64,000 bases of DNA, from assembly GCF_004153455.1 (NCBI RefSeq), contig NZ_SDQE01000010.1, forward strand, positions 107,829 to 171,828. Direction: 5' to 3'. Below are positions 1 to 8,606 of this stretch, piece by piece. The stretch is from Allopusillimonas ginsengisoli (GTDB taxonomy: Bacteria; Pseudomonadota; Gammaproteobacteria; Burkholderiales; Burkholderiaceae_B). The first letter of the stretch is position 1; each line of letters opens with the position of its first letter. Made by a program: the position numbers and the translations under genes. A model generated the notes under the pieces. That model saw nothing but the letters and a program-made list of their open reading frames with translations. It was not told the DNA's origin and searched no databases.

Positions 1-959
1 TGCAGCGCGCCGGACAGATCCTTCATCGCACGCATCGCCGACTCGGTACGCTCCATGAGCGGTATCGTCTGCAACGCCATGGCGACTGACTTACCCAACA
101 GCGCGCGCAGATTGAGGAACTCGAAGCGAACACGGGGGTTGTAACGAATGACCGGCTGCAGCACAAGATCAGATTCAACCTGAGCGAGGGCTCCCTGTGC
201 CGCGGGCACATTACCTTGTGCGTATAGGTTCCATGCGTGCGCAATCGCCGCCATTGCCGAAAATGATGGCAATGCTGCGTAGTCACCCCGAGATTCAAGA
301 TAAGGGCGCAGGCGCAGCAATGCGTCTTCGCTGCGCCTGACATGGCCATGCCGACGCCAGATCAGGCTTTCCTTCAGTAGGGATAACGAAGCCTGGAACT
401 CATCCTTGGCAGCGGCTTGCGCCCTGCCAAAATGTTCAGCCACGCCGTGCTCCGTCGACGCGGCGACGCCGTCTTTAGCCATGCGCAAAGCCTGCGTGAG
501 TTCGCTCCAGTATCGAACATCATGCATGACATACTCCAGGGAAGCCTCCTGACTGTCCAGCAAAGACGCCGCACCTAGAAAACCGGCAAGCTCAGCCAGT
601 TCGACATAGCGACCATCTAGCCGGATATCCAGCCGCCGAGCCTGTCCGGCAGCAAGCCAAAAGGGCCCCTGGCTACGCCTGGCGCGATTCAGCAGGGCGG
701 GGGCTTTATCCGTATCTCTTCCCCATCCCGCGGATATCCCCCAATCGGCAAAATCCGCGTAAGCGCGTGAAATTCGCATGCGCAGACTGCTCGCGCCAGG
801 AAAGCGGGCCAGTATCGCCGAAACATGCACTGGCCCGCCGCAGCTCTGCTCGGCGTAATAAAGGCGCAGCAGAAGCCAGAGCGACTGGTATCTGGCCGGA
901 CGCCCATTTACGCGATAGCGCGCTGCGCCAAGTTCTATACGGATTTTCTTGCCAGACAT
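1..959 (-). CDS. Unrecognised protein, C-terminus beyond window edge
   Basis: A continuous minus-strand frame begins with ATG at 959 (MSGKKIRIELGAARYRV) and stays open to the window edge, giving about 319 residues without a stop. The first ~100 residues are basic and could form a winged-helix-like fold (inference). From about residue 110 on the protein is strongly helical, with Ala/Leu-rich segments resembling TPR-like helical hairpins. No signal peptide or membrane segment is visible. The gene is divergent from the beta-lactamase gene. I do not recognise the family; a regulator or scaffold with helical repeats is possible. Reading the codons directly supports this frame over the shorter overlapping frames on the same strand, which have Cys/Arg-rich shadow-like products. 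Confidence 0.6.
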   Translation of the reverse strand, partial: MSGKKIRIELGAARYRVNGRPARYQSLWLLLRLYYAEQSCGGPVHVSAILARFPGASSLRMRISRAYADFADWGISAGWGRDTDKAPALLNRARRSQGPFWLAAGQARRLDIRLDGRYVELAELAGFLGAASLLDSQEASLEYVMHDVRYWSELTQALRMAKDGVAASTEHGVAEHFGRAQAAAKDEFQASLSLLKESLIWRRHGHVRRSEDALLRLRPYLESRGDYAALPSFSAMAAIAHAWNLYAQGNVPAAQGALAQVESDLVLQPVIRYNPRVRFEFLNLRALLGKSVAMALQTIPLMERTESAMRAMKDLSGAL

Positions 960-1132
960 GGTTCAGGAATAGCGTTAGCGTGCACGTTGGCTGCAACGGC
1001 CAAACTCAGGTTACGCGAGTTACGGTAGCGTGTTTTACCCAGCCCTGTCACGCACTTATTCTTACCCCGCCATCAACGGATCGGCCAGTTCAATCCGAGC
1101 ATCATGCTCAGACACTACACAAAAGGATCATC

Positions 1133-1981
1133 ATGTTGAATCTCACCCTACTTCGACCATTGTTCGCGGCCTGCGCGCTGGCACTGCTTGCGGCCGCGCC
1201 CGTTCATGCGATGCAAGACTGCAATGATGAACCGGCCCTGGCCAAGCTATTTGACCAGGCCAGCGCCCACGGCACCTTCGTTCTGCTCGATGGCCAGACC
1301 GGCGAGCTCATATGCCACGACAGCGTGCGCGCCGAGGCGGGCTTCCTGCCCGCCTCCACCTTCAAGATTCCAAACACCGTTATCGCCCTGGAAACAGGCG
1401 TCGCCAGCGGCGCCGATTTCGGGCTGCCTTGGGACAGCCGCCGCGATCCCAGGCAGGACTGGTGGCCGGAAACCTGGGCGCGCGACCAGACCCTGGCCAC
1501 CGCGCTGCCCAACTCCGTTGTGTGGTTTTACCAGGCGTTGGCGCGGCGCATCGGCACGGACCGCATGCAGGCCTATGTGGACAAGTTCGATTACGGCAAC
1601 CGCAATATACAGGGCGACATCGATCGCTTTTGGTTGACAGGGGATTTGCGGATATCAGCATTGCAGCAGGTCAAGTTTCTTCAACGTTTTTACACCGAGG
1701 CGCTGGGCGCGTCTCATCGCTCAACCCAGATCGTCAAAGAGGCGCTCGTGCTCGAGCATACCGATGAATACCGCTACAGCGGCAAGACCGGGTGGGCTGG
1801 CATGGGCGACGCGCACGCGCAACAGACCGGCTGGCTGGTGGGCTACCTGGAGCGCAAGAACAAGGTGTACTTCTATGCGTTGAACATGGATATGAACAAC
1901 CCTGGGGACGGCCCAGCCAGGCTAGCCATTGTCAAAGCCATATTGCAGCAGCGTGGGCTGATGCCTGCGGCAAAGGAGTAG
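1133..1981 (+). CDS. Class D (OXA-type) beta-lactamase
   Basis: Predicted periplasmic serine beta-lactamase that hydrolyses beta-lactams through an acyl-serine intermediate. The 282-residue product starts with a signal peptide (about residues 1-26, ending PVHA). The class D motifs are all present: S75-T-F-K78 (nucleophile Ser and the lysine that is usually carboxylated), S128-V-V, Y154-G-N and K218-T-G, with a WLVG segment near 234. The frame is open upstream to 767, but ATG 1133 is the start because it follows an AAAGGA ribosome site and begins the signal peptide. It stands alone, divergent from the unknown gene on its left; no regulator or mobile element lies beside it, so it looks like an intrinsic chromosomal OXA gene, as found in Achromobacter and Bordetella. 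Its substrate range cannot be told from the motifs. Confidence 0.93.
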   Translation: MLNLTLLRPLFAACALALLAAAPVHAMQDCNDEPALAKLFDQASAHGTFVLLDGQTGELICHDSVRAEAGFLPASTFKIPNTVIALETGVASGADFGLPWDSRRDPRQDWWPETWARDQTLATALPNSVVWFYQALARRIGTDRMQAYVDKFDYGNRNIQGDIDRFWLTGDLRISALQQVKFLQRFYTEALGASHRSTQIVKEALVLEHTDEYRYSGKTGWAGMGDAHAQQTGWLVGYLERKNKVYFYALNMDMNNPGDGPARLAIVKAILQQRGLMPAAKE

Positions 1982-2024
1982 GGAGTGGGATGCCGAGGGC
2001 TGAGGCCGATGTTCCTGCGCCACA

Positions 2025-3593
2025 CTACAGCAGCCACTCCACCGGCAGGTGCGTAAGTATCTCCACGATCATGCGTCGCCAGAGGCTCGCGCCCGGCTCG
2101 CTATCATGCCGCAACAGTTTGCCATCCTTGCGCTCCAGCCAATACAGGTCGCCTTCTTCCGACAGTCGCACCTCATAGGCCGTCATCGGCACCTTATCGA
2201 GAAAAATCTCGCTAATCTTCTTGGCCAGCGCGGGGCTGTCGATGATAAATCCCAGCTCTGTGTTGAGCTGGGCTGATCGCGGATCGAAATTGAACGAGCC
2301 GATAAAGACGCGAGACTCATCCGCCGAAAATGTCTTGGCGTGCAGGCTGGAGCTTGAGCTGCCAAACATGCTGCTGCTTTGCCCTCCGCCCCCCGAAGGA
2401 AGCCGCCTTAACTCATAAAGCTTGACACCGGCTTGCAGCAAGGGTTTGCGCCGCTTGGCGTAGCCAGCGTGCACTGCGGCCACATCAGTCGCCTCAAGCG
2501 AATTGGTCAGAATTCTGACCGTCACGCCGCGTCCGGCCATCTCGACAAAGCCTTCCACACCCGTCTTGGTGGGCACAAAATAGGATGAAACCAGATCGGC
2601 GCTGACCTTGGGTTTGCCGACGATGCGCTCCAGATCGTAAGTGAGCAATTGGTCGGGCGGCAAGTTGCCCAGCCCTTTGGCAGGATTATCACTCACCATC
2701 TGCGTCCTGGCCCAGTCCAGATCAATATCGCCTTGATGCAAATGCTTGATCAAACTCGATTTCTCAAGCGCTTCTACATACAACGCCGCCTCCGGCGAAC
2801 TGCGCCACTCGGCTGCGCGCGATTGCAAGCCCGCCAGGGCCTTGTCATCCGGCTTCGGAAGCAGGCGGTCTACGGGATAGGCGGATTCACTGCGCCAGTA
2901 CTTGTCGAAATCTTCCGACACATCCCGGACAACCGGGCCGACAGCAAGAATGTCGAGATCCGAAAACAACACATCGTGCGTTGCGCCGAAATACTCGTCT
3001 CCAATGTTTCTGCCGCCAATGATGGTGGCCATGTTATCGGCAGTGAACGACTTGTTATGCATGCGTCGATTGACGCGCGAAAAATCGGTGACGTAGGACA
3101 GCCAGCGTGGAGAGCGAGGCACGAAGGGATTGAACAGCCGGATCTGAATATTGGGATGACTGTCCAGCGCAGCTAGCAACGGGTCCAGCCCGGCGGTATT
3201 GATGTCGTCCAGCAGCAGCCTGACACGGATGCCGCGATCCGCCGCATCGCGCAAGACATCAAACAACAACGTGCCGGTAAGATCGTCGTGCCAGATATAG
3301 TATTGAATATCCAGGGTACGCTCGGCGGACCCCGCCAGCAGCGCCCGGACCGCAAACGCCTCGTGGGGGTCGTTCAGCGGATAGATGCCACTTTGTCCCG
3401 GGTGCCTGGCCTCTATCCCCGACAATGTCTGGCCAAGCTCAGTGCGCCTGGCCTCCTGAAGCGTCAGTGCCGTGGAGACGCTACGGCCATCGAGCGTTGG
3501 CAAAGGGCTGCATCCCGCAACCAGTATCCACGCGCAGGCCACGGCCAATGCACGCCAGACACGGCGAACTGTCCAATCGAAGGACGTATTCAT
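2025..3593 (-). CDS. clsC: Phospholipase D-family lipoprotein, ClsC-like cardiolipin synthase
   Basis: Predicted membrane-anchored phosphatidyltransferase of the phospholipase D superfamily, most like ClsC (YmdC), which makes cardiolipin from phosphatidylethanolamine and phosphatidylglycerol. The 522-residue product has a lipoprotein signal ending in a lipobox (VAGC, Cys28). Two HKD motifs are visible: H179-N-K181 with D186 followed by a GGRN segment, and H418-A-K420 with D425 followed by GSFNFDPR. Length and the paired motifs fit a full two-domain PLD enzyme. A Gly/Ser-rich stretch (about 401-417) precedes the second motif. It is convergent with the beta-lactamase gene, 43 bp apart. Another PLD-type activity such as a phospholipase is possible, but the GGRN and NFD motifs favour cardiolipin synthase. 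Confidence 0.85.
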   Translation of the reverse strand: MNTSFDWTVRRVWRALAVACAWILVAGCSPLPTLDGRSVSTALTLQEARRTELGQTLSGIEARHPGQSGIYPLNDPHEAFAVRALLAGSAERTLDIQYYIWHDDLTGTLLFDVLRDAADRGIRVRLLLDDINTAGLDPLLAALDSHPNIQIRLFNPFVPRSPRWLSYVTDFSRVNRRMHNKSFTADNMATIIGGRNIGDEYFGATHDVLFSDLDILAVGPVVRDVSEDFDKYWRSESAYPVDRLLPKPDDKALAGLQSRAAEWRSSPEAALYVEALEKSSLIKHLHQGDIDLDWARTQMVSDNPAKGLGNLPPDQLLTYDLERIVGKPKVSADLVSSYFVPTKTGVEGFVEMAGRGVTVRILTNSLEATDVAAVHAGYAKRRKPLLQAGVKLYELRRLPSGGGGQSSSMFGSSSSSLHAKTFSADESRVFIGSFNFDPRSAQLNTELGFIIDSPALAKKISEIFLDKVPMTAYEVRLSEEGDLYWLERKDGKLLRHDSEPGASLWRRMIVEILTHLPVEWLL

Positions 3594-3630
3594 GATGAGG
3601 CCCCCAGCCCTTTACAGGAAGGGGAATAGA

Positions 3631-5118
3631 TTACCCGATATCAACGCGCACAGCTTGATCCACATGACCGTCGGGGCGTAGCAAGACCGCGTCGACGCCG
3701 CTCAGCCTTTCATCCCTCCGATCAAGCGCAGCATGAACTATTGTGACCCATCGTGGGTCGAGATCAGGAGTAAAGCGCGCGCCAGCCTCCGTGATTCGCA
3801 ACAGCAGCCACTTACCGTCTTGCATCAACGTATAGAGCGAAAGCAGTTTTCCCTGCCTGTCGAGCAACGGCCAATCAGGCACCCGACGACCCGTCCATTC
3901 CGGCACGGGCGCCCATCCACCCACGGATCCGCCAAGCGGCGCCGAATAGGCAATGCCGAATCCTGACAAGTCTTGTGCGAGCGTATGGTTCAGCGCGGGC
4001 AGCTTGAGCAACGCGCTGAAGGTTCTGCGCAAAGCCTGGCCTTCAGGATCGAAGCTATTCAACAAGAGCGAACTTTGTGCCATGGTATTCTGAACCAGTG
4101 CAGCGCCAACCTCATGGCGCTCCGCGTGATAGCTGTCCAGCAAACTTTCGGACACCAGGCCATTCACGACACCTGCCAGCTTCCAGCCTAAATTCATTGC
4201 GTCTTGCATGCCTACATTCATTCCCTGCCCTCCCGCTGGAAAATGCATATGGGCGGCGTCGCCAACCAGAAAGACCCTGTCTTGTCGATAACGCTCAGCC
4301 AATCGGGATTCATTGGAAAATCGCGATAGCCACAACGGCTCGTGCATGCCGAAGTCTTGGCCAGCCACCTGCCGCATCGAAGCGCTTAGCTCTTCCTGGG
4401 TAAGCGCCTCGGACACAGGCACATGCATTCTTTCGGGATTGATGACGATAGCCCGGTACAGATCGCCCCCCATGGGAACAATCATCAGCCCGCCTGCTTC
4501 GCTTTCCAGCGACAAAGCTCCTTTCGGCGGGGGAGCGCTCATGTGGACATCGCCCATCATGACCGTCCGGGTGGCAGCATGCCCCTCAAACGCAATACCC
4601 GCAGTTTCCCTAACCATGCTGCGGGCACCATCCGCGCCAATCAGATACGGGGCGGAAAAACCAAGGGACTTGCCATCGCGAGTTCCCTTTACCAGGACTC
4701 CATTCTTGGTCTGCGCAATCTGCTCAGCGACCGTTCCGCGGTACAGCGCTACGCCTGACTCCACAGCCCAAGCTTCAAGCAGGTGCTCAGTCATGCTTTG
4801 TGGAATGAAGAGCGTATAAGGAAAGGCTGTATCGATGCCCGAGAAATCCAGCCGAGTATCCAGAGAGGCGAAATGGCCAGTAAGAATTTTCATGCCGTGG
4901 CCAATAAATCGCTCTGCGACGCCACGCAGGGCCAGCATCTCCACCGTCCTGCCATGCATGGTCAAGGCGCGTGACTGGGCGACCGGCGCGGACCGTCGCT
5001 CCAGCACAGCAACCCGCAGCCCTGCCAGGCGCAGTTCGCAGGCAATAGTGAGCCCGGTAGGGCCCGCGCCGATGACAATCACATCCGACTTGATATATGT
5101 CTTCATGAAATCTAACAT
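3631..5118 (-). CDS. FAD-dependent aromatic-type monooxygenase
   Basis: Group A flavoprotein monooxygenase (PF01494 family: phenol hydroxylases, MhpA, TetX/rifampicin monooxygenase types), using NAD(P)H and O2 to hydroxylate an aromatic or polyketide-like substrate. The 495-residue product has the Rossmann FAD motif GAGPTG near residues 17-22, the central GADGARS motif, and the second FAD-binding motif GDAAHMHFPAGGQGMN. The C-terminus carries a degenerate thioredoxin-like domain, as in phenol-hydroxylase-type enzymes. Two starts are possible: ATG 5118, which lies inside an operator palindrome, or ATG 5106; neither has a clear ribosome site. The divergent tetR gene and twin operators suggest induction by the substrate. 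The substrate is unknown; antibiotic inactivation and aromatic catabolism are both possible. Confidence 0.85.
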   Translation of the reverse strand: MLDFMKTYIKSDVIVIGAGPTGLTIACELRLAGLRVAVLERRSAPVAQSRALTMHGRTVEMLALRGVAERFIGHGMKILTGHFASLDTRLDFSGIDTAFPYTLFIPQSMTEHLLEAWAVESGVALYRGTVAEQIAQTKNGVLVKGTRDGKSLGFSAPYLIGADGARSMVRETAGIAFEGHAATRTVMMGDVHMSAPPPKGALSLESEAGGLMIVPMGGDLYRAIVINPERMHVPVSEALTQEELSASMRQVAGQDFGMHEPLWLSRFSNESRLAERYRQDRVFLVGDAAHMHFPAGGQGMNVGMQDAMNLGWKLAGVVNGLVSESLLDSYHAERHEVGAALVQNTMAQSSLLLNSFDPEGQALRRTFSALLKLPALNHTLAQDLSGFGIAYSAPLGGSVGGWAPVPEWTGRRVPDWPLLDRQGKLLSLYTLMQDGKWLLLRITEAGARFTPDLDPRWVTIVHAALDRRDERLSGVDAVLLRPDGHVDQAVRVDIG

Positions 5119-5124
5119 TGTTAG
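5112..5124. promoter_or_regulatory. TetR operator, proximal to monooxygenase gene
   Basis: Inverted repeat CTAACATTGTTAG of the form CTAAC-N3-GTTAG. It overlaps the upstream start codon of the monooxygenase gene and matches the second site 33 bp away, so it is the likely binding site of the divergent TetR protein. Confidence 0.65.
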
Positions 5125-5144
5125 TTGAAAGTTTTATTCTCAAT

Positions 5145-5157
5145 CTAACAACGTTAG
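5145..5157. promoter_or_regulatory. TetR operator, proximal to tetR gene
   Basis: Inverted repeat CTAACAACGTTAG, the same CTAAC-N3-GTTAG form as at 5112. It lies just before the ribosome site of the tetR gene, which suggests autorepression. The pair spaced 33 bp (about three helical turns) is typical of divergent TetR-controlled promoters. Confidence 0.65.
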
Positions 5158-5176
5158 GTTGTCAAGGAAAAATACG

Positions 5177-5839
5177 ATGGCGCTTGAACGAGACACTGTA
5201 ATTACTGCGGCACTGAACCTGCTGGATGAAGTGGGCCTGGATAACCTGACCATGCGCCGGCTGGCGAGTGTGCTCGAGATCAAGGCGGCCTCCTTATACT
5301 GGCATTTCGAGAGCAAGCAAGCGCTGATGGATGGCATGGCTGACGCCCTGATGGCCGATGTCGCGTGCGAGCCACCCGTCAGACAACGCAAATACCAAGA
5401 CGCGTTCGCTCGTGTCACCCGCATTGCCCATGAAATACGCGGCGCGCTCCTTGCGCGCCGGGACGGAGCCCGCGTTTACGCCGGAACATATGTAGTCACC
5501 GATAATGTGATGCGTGTCGCGGAGGCGATGATCCGCCCTCTGCGAGAGCAAGGCGCCACCACCCGCCTGGCAAGCTGGAGCGCATTCAGCATCCTGGACT
5601 ATGTATTGGGCTTTGTGATGGAAGAACAGGGCTTTTCTTCGAGCGATATATCCCCATCCGAGATGATCACTCGCCGCGCTGCTTTTGAAGCGCTGGCTGC
5701 ACAGTCATACCCTCATGTGGCCGCATCAATGGATGATGTTTTCAATCTGGACTTTGACAGCCGGTTTGAGTTGGGGCTGAATATATTCATTGCCGGCCTC
5801 AGGCTGCACCTGAGTCCTCCCCTGGAAACTGCAAGCTAA
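5177..5839 (+). CDS. TetR-family repressor with tetracycline-repressor-type C-terminal domain
   Basis: DNA-binding repressor, 220 residues from ATG 5177, which follows an AAGGAA ribosome site; a TTG start at 5159 in the same frame is less likely. The N-terminal helix-turn-helix covers about residues 25-48 (MRRLASVLEIKAASLYWHF). The C-terminal part resembles the TetR_C domain (PF02909) found in TetR and relatives that sense drugs or aromatics. It is divergent from the FAD monooxygenase, and the 58-bp gap holds two matching palindromes. Inference: it represses the monooxygenase gene and itself until its substrate-like ligand appears. Its 3' end overlaps the convergent histidine kinase gene by 41 bp. 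Confidence 0.88.
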   Translation: MALERDTVITAALNLLDEVGLDNLTMRRLASVLEIKAASLYWHFESKQALMDGMADALMADVACEPPVRQRKYQDAFARVTRIAHEIRGALLARRDGARVYAGTYVVTDNVMRVAEAMIRPLREQGATTRLASWSAFSILDYVLGFVMEEQGFSSSDISPSEMITRRAAFEALAAQSYPHVAASMDDVFNLDFDSRFELGLNIFIAGLRLHLSPPLETAS

Positions 5840-7214
5840 AACGTATGACTCCTTGATCCGATGCGGACGCTGTCGCGCTGCCGCCGTGAATGGTCATGAT
5901 GGCCTTGACCAGCGCCAGGCCCAGGCCATTGGACTCCGTGTATTCGCTGCGGGATTTATCGCCGCGATAAAAACGGCCGAACATGAGATCTATCTGATTC
6001 TGCGACATCGGCGGGCCAAGATTTTCAACGGCTACGGTCGACGTTTGCTGATCAGCGTGCGCGCACAGCTTGATGACTGATCCCGACTTGCCGTAACGGA
6101 TGGCGTTGATCACCAGATTATTGACGGCGCGCCGCCACATGACGGGGTTGGCATACCCTGTGCCGCTGGCGTCGACCTCGAAGCGCATGTCGCGCTCCTG
6201 GGCCAGGCCTTCGAAATAATCGGCGATACGGATCAATTCTTCTGACAGCACCAGCGGCGTGCGCTCGATGACCACCGCATCCTGGTCGGCACGAGACAGA
6301 AAGAGAATATTCTCCACAATATGCGCCAGTCGGGTGAACTCTTCGAGGTTTGACTCGAGTAGCTGCTCGTACTCCGCCGGGCTTCTATCCTGGCCCAGCG
6401 CTACCTGTGTCTGTCCCATCAGCACATTGATGGGGGTACGTATTTCGTGCGCCAGATCCGCCGAAAACTGCGATAGATGTTCGTAGCCTGTCTGCAGTCG
6501 ATCCAGCATGGCGTTGATCGCGACAACCAGTCGGCGCAGCTCGGTGGGCGCATCTTCATCTCGCAGGCGCACGGACAGATTGGCGGGTGATATCTGCGCT
6601 GCGCGATTGCTCATGGCGGTCAAGGGCCCCAGACCTCGTCGGAGCAGCATGAACCCCATCAAGGTTGTCAGCAACACCGCCAAAGCAATGGCCCCAATGA
6701 CACGCAGCCGGTACACAGCAAGCATGCGCGCCTCTTGCACCATTACGTAGGCCGCAGTTATCTCAACGGTGCCGCCATCGTCACCAATTTCGGCAAGCGC
6801 GGAGACCCATCGGACGCGAATGCCGTCATCCCGCTTCCCTGCCCGCAACGCATCTATCGTCAATGACCGCGCCACCGGGACCGGCACCAGGTCTGGCGGC
6901 GTCATCTTGTCTGGATTCACATTGATGAACGGCGGTTCACCTGCTCGCCTGAAAATACGCACATCCTGCTCATTGCCCAGCATGCTTTCGAAAATGCCGG
7001 GACGCGCTTCCATTTGCCTGACGTTGTACAGATCATGAAGCAGATTGCGAAAGCGCTCGACCCGGCCAATCAACGTGTAGTCAGCGCGAACTTCCAACGC
7101 CTGCTTGACGGAAGCATACAGATATACGCCGAGTCCGGATACCACCAGACAGGAGATCAGCGCGAAAGACAGCGTCACTCGTACCGTTAGGGAACGTAGT
7201 GGCCGGCGCTTCAA
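5799..7214 (-). CDS. Sensor histidine kinase, CusS/HprS-type
   Basis: Inner-membrane sensor kinase of the heavy-metal/oxidant family (CusS, CopS, IrlS, HprS). The 471-residue product has transmembrane segments at about 12-34 and 171-191 enclosing a ~135-residue periplasmic sensor domain, then a HAMP domain, the H-box with phospho-accepting His256 ([11 protein letters not shown]), and N and G boxes ([24 protein letters not shown]). The start is TTG at 7214, overlapping the stop of the upstream response-regulator gene, so the two are translationally coupled. Neighbouring targets (DUF305, beta-propeller, msrPQ) suggest that it senses copper or reactive oxygen or chlorine species; the ligand is inferred, not seen. 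Confidence 0.92.
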   Translation of the reverse strand: MKRRPLRSLTVRVTLSFALISCLVVSGLGVYLYASVKQALEVRADYTLIGRVERFRNLLHDLYNVRQMEARPGIFESMLGNEQDVRIFRRAGEPPFINVNPDKMTPPDLVPVPVARSLTIDALRAGKRDDGIRVRWVSALAEIGDDGGTVEITAAYVMVQEARMLAVYRLRVIGAIALAVLLTTLMGFMLLRRGLGPLTAMSNRAAQISPANLSVRLRDEDAPTELRRLVVAINAMLDRLQTGYEHLSQFSADLAHEIRTPINVLMGQTQVALGQDRSPAEYEQLLESNLEEFTRLAHIVENILFLSRADQDAVVIERTPLVLSEELIRIADYFEGLAQERDMRFEVDASGTGYANPVMWRRAVNNLVINAIRYGKSGSVIKLCAHADQQTSTVAVENLGPPMSQNQIDLMFGRFYRGDKSRSEYTESNGLGLALVKAIMTIHGGSATASASDQGVIRFSLQFPGEDSGAA

Positions 7215-7882
7215 GGCTGCTCCGAGAACATATAGCCTATGCCACGCACGGTATGGATCAGCTTGGTATCGAACGGTGCATCAACCTTGGCCCGCAGCCG
7301 CTTGACCGCCACATCTACAACATTGGTGTCGCTATCGAAATTCATATCCCACACCTGCGAGGCGATCACCGCGCGCGACAAGGCTTCTCCCTGCCTTTTG
7401 ACCAGCAAATGCAAGAGCATGAATTCTTTGTTGGTCAGCACGATATTGATGCCCTGACGCGTGACCTTGCGACGCAAGGGGTCAAGCTGCAGGTCTGCCA
7501 GCTGAAAGGTTTCCGACTCGCGCACGACGCCTCGGCGCAGCAAGGTGCGAATCCGCAGCACAAGCTCGGTGAAGGAAAACGGCTTGATCAGATAATCATC
7601 CGCACCCAGTTGCAGACCACGGATGCGGTCATCGACCTGATCACGCGCCGTCAAGAATATGACGGGCACATCGCACTCGCGCCGCAACTCGCTCATCACT
7701 TGCCAGCCATCCTTGCCGGGCAGCATTACATCCAGAATCAAGAGGTCGTAATCCTGCTCACGAGCCATGTGAAGACCATCCACCCCGTTGCGGGCGAGAT
7801 CCACCGCATACCCCGACTCCGACAAACCTTTCTTGAGGTAGTCGCCCGTTTTCTGATCATCTTCTACGACAAGAATGCTCAC
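7211..7882 (-). CDS. OmpR-family response regulator, CusR/HprR-type
   Basis: Transcription factor partner of the kinase encoded next to it. Receiver domain with acidic pocket E-D-D (VVEDD), phospho-acceptor Asp51 (LLILDVMLP) and conserved Lys in IKPF, followed by a winged-helix DNA-binding domain (about residues 125-223). I place the start at GTG 7882, which follows an AAGGGA ribosome site at the usual distance and gives the family-typical N-terminus (M)[12 protein letters not shown]; a GTG at 7909 adds nine residues without a good ribosome site. ATGACA-type inverted repeats at 7937 and 11913 resemble CusR/HprR boxes and probably bind this protein. Confidence 0.92.
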   Translation of the reverse strand: MSILVVEDDQKTGDYLKKGLSESGYAVDLARNGVDGLHMAREQDYDLLILDVMLPGKDGWQVMSELRRECDVPVIFLTARDQVDDRIRGLQLGADDYLIKPFSFTELVLRIRTLLRRGVVRESETFQLADLQLDPLRRKVTRQGINIVLTNKEFMLLHLLVKRQGEALSRAVIASQVWDMNFDSDTNVVDVAVKRLRAKVDAPFDTKLIHTVRGIGYMFSEQP

Positions 7883-7936
7883 GCTGATTCCCTTTGCAAT
7901 GGACAACACATCTTATCAACTTACACCCGATTATTC

Positions 7937-7952
7937 ATGACAAAACTGTCAT
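7937..7952. promoter_or_regulatory. CusR/HprR-like box before the DUF305 operon and response-regulator gene
   Basis: ATGACAAAACTGTCAT: inverted repeat ATGACA-N4-TGTCAT. It lies in the divergent region between the response-regulator gene and the DUF305 gene. It closely resembles the CusR-type consensus of ATGACAA/TTGTCAT half-sites and a second copy before msrP. Confidence 0.6.
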
Positions 7953-8061
7953 TGGAATGCCATTCAGTTGACACGAGGGGACACCTACGATGTCACAACC
8001 TGGCGCGCGTTCAGCTTATGCACAGGCCCCATTTTCATTCTTCCATTTCTGGAGCAAGCAC

Positions 8062-8514
8062 ATGCAGATCAAGAAGTCCAGCCTGTTTCACCACGCCTCG
8101 CGACAGCTAGGTGTCATCCTGTTCCTTTGTCTGGCGGGCGCATCCGCCAATGCTCACCAAGGCCATCAGCACGGACAGGCCGCCTCCGACGCAAGCCCGC
8201 CACCTGTTTTTGTGGCCAGCACCTCAAAGTCATTTGCAGCATTGATGGACGACGCGATGGCCGTGATGGACGACGGCATGCTGCGCGCACCGATGAACGG
8301 CCAAGCCAATCATGACTTCATCACCATGATGCTGCCACATCACCAGGGCGCGGTCGACATGGCCAAAGCCGTGCTGCTCTATACCGAGGATCCCGAAATC
8401 CGAAATCTTGCCCTGGGCATCATCGCCGAACAGCAAACCGACATTCAGGTCATGCAGGCATGGCTGAATCATCACGCAGACAAATCAGATAAATCAGATA
8501 AATCAGCCAAATAG
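8062..8514 (+). CDS. DUF305 periplasmic protein, possibly copper-binding
   Basis: Secreted 150-residue protein of the DUF305 family, ferritin-like helical proteins that include the cyanobacterial copper-binding CopM. Start ATG 8062 follows GGAG. A signal peptide (about 1-31, ending ASANA) is followed by a His-rich segment (HQGHQHGQ). The family core is present (MMLPHHQGAVDMAKA and EQQTDIQVMQAWL), with Met/His residues suited to Cu binding. The C-terminal tail is a repeat of Asp-Lys-Ser. It is first in an operon with the beta-propeller gene and sits downstream of a CusR/HprR-like box. A role in periplasmic copper or oxidant protection is inferred. Confidence 0.85.
   Translation: MQIKKSSLFHHASRQLGVILFLCLAGASANAHQGHQHGQAASDASPPPVFVASTSKSFAALMDDAMAVMDDGMLRAPMNGQANHDFITMMLPHHQGAVDMAKAVLLYTEDPEIRNLALGIIAEQQTDIQVMQAWLNHHADKSDKSDKSAK
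8482..8508 (+). repeat. Three 9-bp direct repeats encoding Asp-Lys-Ser tail
   Basis: AAATCAGAT occurs twice in tandem, followed by AAATCAGCC, at the 3' end of the DUF305 gene. The unit is in frame, so slippage would change only the tail length (KSD units). Confidence 0.8.
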
Positions 8515-8569
8515 GCTGCGTCCCTCTTTTTCAACCCGTAGCGCAGTCTGTCGGCTGCACTGCTTTGCC

Positions 8570-8589
8570 CTCCGGCGGGAACGCCGGAG
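8570..8589 (+). other. Intergenic stem-loop before beta-propeller gene
   Basis: Perfect 8-bp stem CTCCGGCG/CGCCGGAG with a GGAA tetraloop of GNRA type, no T tract after it, ending 17 nt before the next start codon. It could tune mRNA stability or translation between the two operon genes; it is not a classical terminator. Confidence 0.5.
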
Positions 8590-8606
8590 CTTCTCGGAGC
8601 ATCAAG

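Noticed and set aside
767..1132. Upstream extension of the beta-lactamase frame
   Set aside because: The extension has no ribosome site, overlaps the divergent gene and would bury the signal peptide that starts at 1133.
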